Assembly: GCA_037043455.1 (NCBI GenBank)
Contig: JAWPHD010005107.1
Span: forward strand, 106,564-170,563
Direction: 5' to 3'
DNA: 64,000 nt
From: Cyrtodaria siliqua
Taxonomy: Eukaryota > Mollusca > Bivalvia > Adapedonta > Hiatellidae
The notes beneath the pieces were generated by a model that saw only the letters and a list, made by a program, of their open reading frames with translations, was not told where the DNA came from and ran no database searches. Numbering within the stretch: the first letter of the stretch is position 1; the number at the start of each line of letters is the position of its first letter. This document shows, piece after piece, positions 1 to 64,000 of the stretch. A program made the translations under genes and the position numbers.

Positions 1-170
1 TTTCTACTATAGAATTTCCAGCAACTCTGCAGTTCAGGGTAAGAAGGTTCTAGGCCCATTTTCCATATTTTATCTCGATGTACATGGAAGATGAGCCTGG
101 CATGTTCATGCCTGTTAGGCGCCATATAACCTTTTCATGTGTTGGTGCGCCTTAAAACCCAATTCAATTC
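1..170 (+). mobile_element. Probable SINE 3' end (fragment)
   Basis: Ends in a short A/T-rich tail AATTCAATTCAATTCA after GGTGCGCCTTAAAACCC, the same type of tail as the SINE at 2995. The 5' part is outside the window or lost. Confidence 0.4.
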
Positions 171-172
171 AA

Positions 173-345
173 TTCATATTTATTGTCAGCTATATGCATT
201 GGAATAGTGTTATGATTGATATACAGCTTGTTTTAGATTCACAACCTAAACTGTTAATGGCTGTTAAAGGGTTTTAAATCACCATTCATTCATATTTATT
301 GTCAGCTATATATATAGCATTGGAATAGTGTTTTGATTGAACTAC
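173..345. repeat. Direct repeat of about 50 bp
   Basis: The stretch ttcatatttattgtcagcta through gcattggaatagtgtt occurs at about 173-215 and again at 289-333. Confidence 0.6.
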
Positions 346-539
346 ATATTTTTTGTCAGCCATTTGCAAAGTTAATCCATATCTGGGAGCCGCAGCCCCT
401 TTTCACCAAATAAAGTTTTTTAATCAATTGAAAGGGAGCCTGAAACTTTTTTCATTGCATTTGTGAGGTAAATTTTCCAGGTGGAACCCTGAAGTAGGAG
501 AAACAGCATCGCACCCAACATAACATTTTTCTGGATACA

Positions 540-2568
540 TTGGTTCCTTAACAAAGTGGCAATAGAGCTTAAGCGATGGAGAGTTGTCCGTCGTCCGTAC
601 GTCCGTCGTCCATCGTCCGTCCGTTAACTTTTGTCTTGTTTACGCGATTAAGACTTCATTATTAATCGGATCTTTACGAAACTTTGCCAGTGTCTTTATA
701 TCAATGAAATCTCGGATGAGTTCTTTTTGCTGAAAAATGCCATATTAAGCATTGTTTACACTCTAGCACCTTCATTGTGTATTTGATCTTCTTTGATTTG
801 CTTAAAAATGCCATATTCTGCCTTGTGAACACACTAGTAACTTTATTTATTATTGCAAACTTGCACAGATTGTTAATATCAATGAAAGCTTGGGCAGTTT
901 CGAAAACCAGCCAAATCGGATTAGTAATGCCGCAGTTATGGCCGTTGATTAGGTAAAAATGATGTATTTTGCCTCGTTAAGACGATAGGGCCTTCATTTG
1001 GCCGGATTTACGGAAGTTTGCAAGGATGATCAGTATCAAACCTAGTGTGCATATTGTCACCGCGTTCCGGTTGAATGATTTTTGCGGAGTTATGGCCCTT
1101 CGACTAATCCGGACTAGTTCTCCTGAACCCCTGGCTGAATTTCAACGAAACTTTGCAGGGAGGATCAGTACCAAGCCTAGTTGTGCATATCATCACCGTG
1201 CTCTTCTTCTCCTGAACCCCTGGCCGGATGTCAGCAAAACTTGGCAAGGTTGATCAGTATCAAGCCTAGTTGTGCATATCGTCGCGTGTTCCAGTTGAAT
1301 GATTTTTGGCGGAGTTCTGACCCTTTAAAGGTTTTAATATACAACTTTGTCGCAATTAGTCTCTTCTGAACTCATGGCCAGATTTCAACGAAACTTTTAG
1401 TGATGATGAGTACCAGGCCTAGTTGTTCATATCATCGCCGTGTTACAGTTGAATGATTTTTGGCAGAGTTATGGCCTTTTAAAGGTTTTAGCGGACAAAC
1501 TTTGTCCGGACTAGTTCTCCTAAACCCCTGGCTGAATTTCAACGAAACTTTGCAGGGATGATCAGTACCAGACCTAGTTGTGCAATTTATCACCGTGTTC
1601 TTGCTTAAGATTTGTGTCGGAATTATGGCCCTTTGTAGTTTTTAATACACAAACTTTGTCAGAACTAGTTCTCCTGAACCCCTGTCCGGATGTCTGTGAA
1701 ACTTGGCAAGGTTGATCAGTATCAAGCCTAGTTGTACAAATTATCGCCGTGTTACGGTGGAATGATTTTTGGAGGAGTTATGGACCTTTAAAAGTTCGCC
1801 TGATCCCTTTGCCGGATTACAACGACACTTTGCAGGGATGATAAGTACCAAGTCTAGTTGCGCATATCATCGCTATGTTCCAGTGGTTTGATTTTTGACA
1901 GAGTTACGGCCCCTTAATCACAAACTTTATCCGGAATAGTTTTCCTGAACCCCTGGCTGGATTTCAGTGAAATTTGGCAGGAATGATCCGTACCAAGCCT
2001 AGTTGCGCATATCGATGTCGTGTTCCCCACCACAGACTCCATACAGCCAGTAGAGCGATACAGGCCCTCTTGGGCCTCTTGTTTTTAGCTCTTCTGGCCT
2101 AAAGTATACGTTTATGCCATGGTGTTTTGTCCCGTCGTCTGTCCGTTAACTTCTGATGTCAACACTCTAGCACTTTCATTTTTCATCCGATCTTTACCAG
2201 ATTATTAATATCAATGAAAGCTCGAACGAGTTCGATAACCAGTCAGATCGGACGAGTAACACCGGAGTTATTGCCCTTGAATTAACGAAATGTGCTATAT
2301 TTTGTCTTGTCAACACTCCAGTCCTCAATTTTTAATCTGATCTTACCAAACTTTACCAGATTATTTTAATATCAATGACAGCTTAAAAGAGTTCGAAAAC
2401 CAGCCAGATCGGACCAGTAACACCGGAGTAATTGTCCTTTAATTAACGAAATTTGCTATATTTTGCCTTGTCAACATTCTGGTGCCTCCATTTTTCATAC
2501 GATCTTTACCGATTTATGGCCCTTTCTCCTGTAGGGGAGACATCTGTTTTTACTAAAAACAACCTCTA
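540..2568. repeat. Degenerate tandem repeats, about 150-bp period in the core
   Basis: The motif GCCTAGTTGTGCATATC and variants recurs at about 1040, 1177, 1266, 1418, 1574, 1726, 1853 and 1998, between CCTGAACCCCTGGC and GGAGTTATGGCC blocks. Related but more decayed copies (cgtccgttaacttttgtctt, caaccagccagatcgg-like) flank it on both sides. Small open frames here (1026-1369) only follow the repeat. No gene seen. Confidence 0.75.
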
Positions 2569-2571
2569 GTT

Positions 2572-2729
2572 CTAATTTAGTATGGTTATTTAGGGACTTG
2601 GGGTACAACAATTATATAAAATGGGTTTTGACTGCCTGCATAAAGGGGCGCCTCTACAGGCTGTCGAAACATATTTTATACAATTGTTGTTATGCGAGTC
2701 CCTAAATAACCATACCAAATAAGAATTTG
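2572..2729. mobile_element. MITE-like inverted repeat
   Basis: Left arm TAGTATGGTTATTTAGGGAC near 2578 pairs with GTCCCTAAATAACCATAC near 2699, and the arms extend inward (acaacaattatataaaat against attttatacaattgttgt). About 155 bp with no coding content. Confidence 0.65.
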
Positions 2730-2979
2730 TGAATTGTAAATCAAAGTAAAGAATTTAAAAAATTAACAAAATTGTCATAAGTGGTTTCATAAAACCGGGC
2801 ACAGCCTCGGTTCCGATAAAAAAGTTATACCTCGGGTTTGAATTCCCTATCTTCACCGGATACATGAAAGATTCTTGTAAGATATCACAGTTTGTTTTAA
2901 TTGTTTGGTTTTAATATGTACTTAACGCCATTAAAAGTGCAAGTTTTTTTATTTTGTGTTTATTTTTAATTAAAATGTC

Positions 2980-3302
2980 TCCAAGATCGATTGCGGCGGA
3001 TTTGTAACCGGAGACCCCGGGTTCAATCGTCCGTGGTGCCACTGAGTTCCGTCGGTGTGTTCTTGGGCAAGACACTTTACCTTAGCCTCGTCCGTCGGAT
3101 GGGGACGTAAACCGGGCGGTCCCGTGTATCGGTCTATCCTCCGAGCACGTTAAAGAACCATAGGAATCTATTCGATAATAAGAGTAGGGCAGGTTCCCGA
3201 ATTCCTATGTATCCTTCCCCTCTCTCTGGGGCGGCTCTAAATAACCTATACTGTGTTGATGAGCCCTTAAACAACATTCAATTCAATTCCAAGATCGATT
3301 GC
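2980..3302 (+). mobile_element. tRNA-type SINE, 5'-truncated, with target-site duplication
   Basis: Body 2995-3287 is flanked by the 15-bp direct repeat TCCAAGATCGATTGC (2980-2994 and 3288-3302). It contains a B-box-like GGTTCAATC and ends ATTCAATTCAATT. It is the same family as the SINE at 31916-32218 but lacks the A-box end. Confidence 0.85.
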
Positions 3303-3589
3303 ATAATTCCGAATTTACTTCTTTCAATACATGAATTTCATCGGTCACTAGATTTATAGGGAATAGGGAATGTGGATAATTTCTGACATGTACATAACAC
3401 TACAATAAACACAGACTAAAAAAACTTGCACTTTTAATGACGTTAAGTGTATATTGTGTTCTTGTGCGAGTATATAAAGCTGCAGTCTATGTCATTTTCG
3501 TTTAAATAACAACTGTGAATTCACTCGCATTCCAGACTATGGGTAATAAAAGCTTGGCAAATATATACTTGTTTTTTATCATTGTGTCA

Positions 3590-4240
3590 CATGCGTAGCA
3601 TGGCAGACAAATAGGGATCACTGTGTCGTCGTCCGTCGTCCTTCACACTTTAACCTGCAACCTAACCCTGGCCATAACTTGAAAAGTATTTGACATATGT
3701 TCATAAAACCTCACATAACTGACTTTTTTTTTGAAAGAGTTATGCTCCCTTTCATAAAACTTTAACCTGCCACCTAACCCGGCTCATAACTGGCCATACC
3801 CTAAGAGTATTTAACCTATATTCATGAAACTTCACACACTTATTCATCTTACCACACAGCATATTGTTACCCACGACCAGTAACTCTTGACTTTCATTTC
3901 AGCACAATTATGCCCCTTTTCATAAAACTTTAACCTACAGCCTAACCAAGTTCATAACTGGCTATAATTTGAAAATGATTTGACCTATGTTCATGAAACT
4001 TCACGCACATATTAATCTTAACCGAAGGAATGTCGTTACCCATGTCCAATAACGCTGACTTTCATTTTGGCAGAGTTATGCCCCCTTTTCATAAAACGTT
4101 AACCTGCAACCTAACCTAGATCATAACTTAGCAAAATATTGACTTATGGTCATGCAGCTGTATACAGTTCTTCCTTATCAATTATACAATGCAGATTTAT
4201 GCCCCTTTTCATAAACTTTAACACTTTAAAAAAACTGCTC
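3590..4240. repeat. Tandem repeat, about 168-bp period
   Basis: TTCATAAAACTTTAACCTGC-type blocks start at 3751, 3919 and 4088, with a fourth partial copy at about 4205. No coding content. Confidence 0.75.
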
Positions 4241-4329
4241 CATGTTTCATGAAGGATTACACCCCCTGTCTTCAAACTTTATAAGATTGTTCTTGCTGAA
4301 ATAAGAACACTGCAGGCGACACAAGTGTG

Positions 4330-4960
4330 GGGAGACATATTTGTTTTTACCTTGGTTATCTGTCCGTCTGTCCGTCACAAGTCGTGTCCGCTCCATAGCT
4401 CTTGAACCGCTTGAGGAATTTTGAAATAACTTGCACAAATGTTCGCCATATCAAGACGACGTGCAGAGCGCCACTTCCAGCCACATCCGTTCAAGGTCAA
4501 AGTCGCACTTAGAGGTCGAAGACCATATGTTCCGTCTGTCCGTTACATATGTCCGTCACAAGTCGTGTCCGCTCCATATCTCTTGAACCGCTTGAGGGAT
4601 TTTGAAATAACTAGGCACACATGTTCACCATATCGAGACGACGTGCAGAGCGCAACTTCAAGCCACGTCCGTTCAAGGTCAAGGTCACATTTAGAGGTCT
4701 AAGGTCATATGAACTATATTTCGTGTCCGTTCCATATCTCTTGAACCGCTTGAGGGATATTGAAATAACTTGGCTCACATGTTCACCATATCGTGACGAC
4801 GTGCAGAGCACAACTTCCAGCCACGTCCGTTCAAGGTCACAATTAGAGGTCGAAGGTCATATGCACTATATTTCGTGTCTTTCGGGTCGCTGTGACCTAT
4901 TTTCGACGAAATATAGGTCACGTCCCGTCTCCGTTACGACATGCATCCCCCACTGTTAAT
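4330..4960. repeat. Tandem repeat, 158-181-bp period
   Basis: CGTGTCCGCTCCAT followed by CTCTTGAACCGCTTGAGG recurs at 4383, 4564 and 4722, with GACGACGTGCAGAGCGC in each copy. The open frames on both strands here are translations of the repeat. Confidence 0.75.
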
Positions 4961-5473
4961 GACATTAATTTAATATCTTTTGGGATTGACATTGGTGTTG
5001 GTCAAAATCTGGACTTTTATAACAGTGGCCTTTTAGTTTAAAAGAAGTACTGATGGGAATTTTATGACGACAACCCTTGATATAAGAGCCATTTTAGCAA
5101 GTAGAGCATCCACATGCCATCTTGGGCCTCTTGTTTTGGAATGTCCACGTTTTTTCTTCATGTTTCTTACCTGATCAACCGCGTTGTTTGGGTAATGGTA
5201 CAGAGTCCACCTTACATGCGGGAGGTCATGCTCAATCCCTTGAAGGGTCACACCAGACTTCATAACAATGGTGGCTCCTTAGCTTGACGTTCAAAAAATA
5301 TCCCGGTGTTATGGGTTTTCGGCTGCGTAAGCATTAATCTATTAGAAGATTACAAAAAAAAATGTATTTCAAAATCGAAAAAGTTTCACTAGAACTAAAT
5401 ATTTATCTCAAAACGTTCATGAAATAAAAAATTGAACGTTTTCTATCTTAGTATGTTAACATTTGAACATTAT

Positions 5474-5502
5474 GGGGGGGGGGGGGGGGGGGGGGGGGGG
5501 GG
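5474..5502 (+). repeat. Poly-G run, 29 bp
   Basis: Uninterrupted G from 5474 to 5502. Length in such runs is error-prone in sequencing. Confidence 0.9.
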
Positions 5503-5509
5503 TACCCAT

Positions 5510-7732
5510 CGTGCATGTCCGGTGAACTACGTCATATGTTTCCGACGGTGTTTCTAAATTGCATATAATTATAGTTTTGACTAAAATATTACGCTATAAA
5601 AACTAGAAATTATAAACTTACTTAAACATATAGTTATAGCTCATTCGATCTCGTACACTGCTTCGCAGCATTACGTAATGTAATTCGAAGGTTTCCATAT
5701 TGGTTACGTCATCGAGCATTAGATTTCCGCCAAGTCAAATTTGCATTCAAAATCAAAGTTATCATCCACATTTTGCACTATTTTCTGAGCCGTTACCTTC
5801 CGGCTAACAACATGTCAAAATTTTGAACATACCGAAGCGTCGTGGTACACACGAGGCGAGATCCCGAAGAATGACGGGATTGGCCGAGCGTTCACGATTG
5901 GGTAATTGGTGTCAGTAAAATGTGACTGGGTGGAGTCCATTGTGGCAGCACTATACGGCTGAGCAGTAAAACCCGTCAGGCACGCACGCACTCGCATGCA
6001 CGCACACACACATACCTGACCCATCAAGTGTGTACGAGTGACAGTAAAATAACTTTTATTAAAAAGGAATTATTTATATGACGAAAATCCAGAAATGCTC
6101 AGCCTAATTTTGGCATTTTTATTTCTATATAAATGTAAAATATAGTTACGTATATTACAGGTGGCTCTAGTGCATTGCAATTGTTTAAAAGCAAATCAAG
6201 GGCAATTTAGTCATCTATAGGCCTATGTTTATTGAAAATTTTCTACTGACGATAATGCACATCGTCCGTTGTGACCTCTCCTCGAAAAAACGTTCACAGG
6301 TTGTCCTTATCCAAAGCCAAGCGATGTCGTTAGTCTTTCTTTGTTATAATGAATGACCAATTTAGTGAAGGTGTTTATCTGGATCCCGGTTAAGTATTTA
6401 TCACAATCAATTGTTCATATTGTAAGGTTGCCATTTGTAATGTCGGATTATGCACTATTTTCAAAACTGAAATTCGAGTCAAACTTAACATAACATTGTT
6501 GCCTCTTAAACAAGTGTAGCCGTTTTGAGTGTGTGTTTTTGCATATGTATAGAAGAACGCACGGGCATTATCGGTCGACGACACATTAAGCCCATTATGA
6601 ACCACACCGTGTCTGCAATCAGGCACGACACCGTGTCTGCAATCAGGCACGGCGGTGTTATCCCTTAGGGTGAGGCTACTTTCTCCCCATGTCCGTACAC
6701 TCCCCAGGTCCGTACATCCCCAGGTCCGTACACGAGGTGTGGACTGTTGTACTTCAGGAAACTTAGGACGCAACATTTTGCAACATCTTTACGTTAAATA
6801 CAGTACTGAACTGGCTCAATTTTTCGAAGAGGAACTTTAACATTTATGAATTTCTTGTTACAACGTGTACTGTGAATAAAACGTCTACAACATCACAATT
6901 GTGTCCTTTCTCTAACTAACTGCAACTTTTATTTTTATAAAACATTTTGGGATTTCCATGGAATGTATATGGAGTTAAGTGTTCAGTATATATACAAATA
7001 TAGCGGACATTCCCGTGTCGCGTTTCTTTTTCCTTTCAGTATATATAAACTGATCAACAGGAATCTCTAACGAGATTTGCTCCCGTTAATCAGAGTGTTG
7101 ATTATAATTAAATTACAATTTGATAATCAGGAATCTCTAACGAGGTTTTCTCCTGAATTTGAGATAGATCCTAGCGGGGATTGGATACGTATCAGGTCTA
7201 GAAGACACACTAGTGTTGTTGTTTTTTGTTTTTCATATATTGTGTCCTTATGGCCACATACTTACACAGTATGCTTTGGCCATTATAAATAAGTAAATTA
7301 GGGTTAATATACCGGATACTAATATAAAGAAAATGGCGCTAAGTATTGTACTTCAAACACATATCATAGCAAATAAATCAGTAAATGACATATGCCCTTT
7401 AAATAATAAAGAAGCAATGCATGGCAATATAAATAATAACCTGTAGCATGTCACAGGCTAGTGAACAAATGCTGGATATTACCTCCCTTTATGGAAAGCT
7501 GATATACTGTAAATGACCAATTTTACTACACAAGCAATGTTATATAGCTTCACTAAATTATAACACTATATAAGTAATCAAAATTATAAAAATATGTACA
7601 TATAATTTACAATATTCGTTAATCACGTCTTGATTAAAGACGCACGAGGTACAATACAAACACAGTCAATGGAGAATATAATGTTTGTTAAATTGGGTCA
7701 TTGTATATGCTAGCAATCGTAATAACTCGAAA
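5510..7732. other. 3' flank of the gene; no supported coding region
   Basis: Nothing with a recognisable domain. It should contain the 3' UTR and poly(A) site of the minus-strand gene just left of 7733, but I could not fix the site. Small structures: alternating purine-pyrimidine run at about 5979-6013, a direct repeat CACCGTGTCTGCAATCAGGC at about 6607-6650, and a CCCCAGGTCCGTACA repeat at about 6690-6735. Open frames at 5815-6027 and 6390-6776 look random. Confidence 0.5.

Positions 7733-64000
<56,268 letters not shown>

Noticed and set aside
5033..5263. Possible exon (HDLPHVRWTLYHYPNN...) followed by a GTAAG-like donor at about 5169
   Set aside because: Only one plausible splice side, no neighbouring exon, and the end of the frame runs into a common repeat tail (ggcctcttgtttt). 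Left out, though a profile search would settle it.
6390..6776. 128-codon minus-strand frame
   Set aside because: Built on short direct repeats, no recognisable domain and no splice context.

Overview
This is an intron-rich, AT-rich animal genome segment. The repeat content (short 'gtccgtccgtcc'-type tandem families, tRNA-headed SINEs ending in TTCAATTCAATTC-like tails) and the expanded sushi-domain gene suggest a mollusc, most likely a bivalve. That is inference; no species can be named from the sequence alone.

One gene can be supported. It lies on the minus strand and fills about 7.7 kb to the right edge of the window, where it continues; its 5' end and signal peptide are not here. Read in transcript order (right to left) it encodes 55 visible sushi/CCP (complement control protein) domains, one per exon, then a Ser/Gly-rich stalk, one transmembrane helix, and a single-exon cytoplasmic tail of 604 residues ending at 7733. 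About 3,780 residues are encoded in the window. All sushi exons and the stalk exon have phase 1-1 introns, and sushi exon lengths are 168, 171 or 174 nt, so any number can be added or lost without a frame change.

From about 32.6 kb to the end, the gene is a head-to-tail tandem array of 16 copies of a 1,966-bp unit. Each unit carries three sushi exons (called B, C and A by increasing coordinate; transcript order A-C-B) with their introns, so 48 near-identical exons. Introns are as conserved as exons, which indicates recent unequal crossing-over or gene conversion. The eight left units and eight right units form two sequence classes with a sharp change between 47.4 and 49.2 kb, and at least one unit is mosaic. 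A diverged A-B-E triplet at 16.38-17.61 kb looks like an older relative of the array unit, and broken sushi exon fossils lie in the large introns at 17.6-28.1 and 28.2-32.3 kb.

The region left of the gene (1-7.7 kb) has no gene I can support: it holds degenerate tandem repeats, two SINEs or SINE pieces, a MITE-like inverted repeat and a 29-bp poly-G run. The introns hold further SINEs, hairpin/MITE-like elements, a 142-bp GATA microsatellite and minisatellites. No RNA gene, CRISPR array or intact transposon protein was found.
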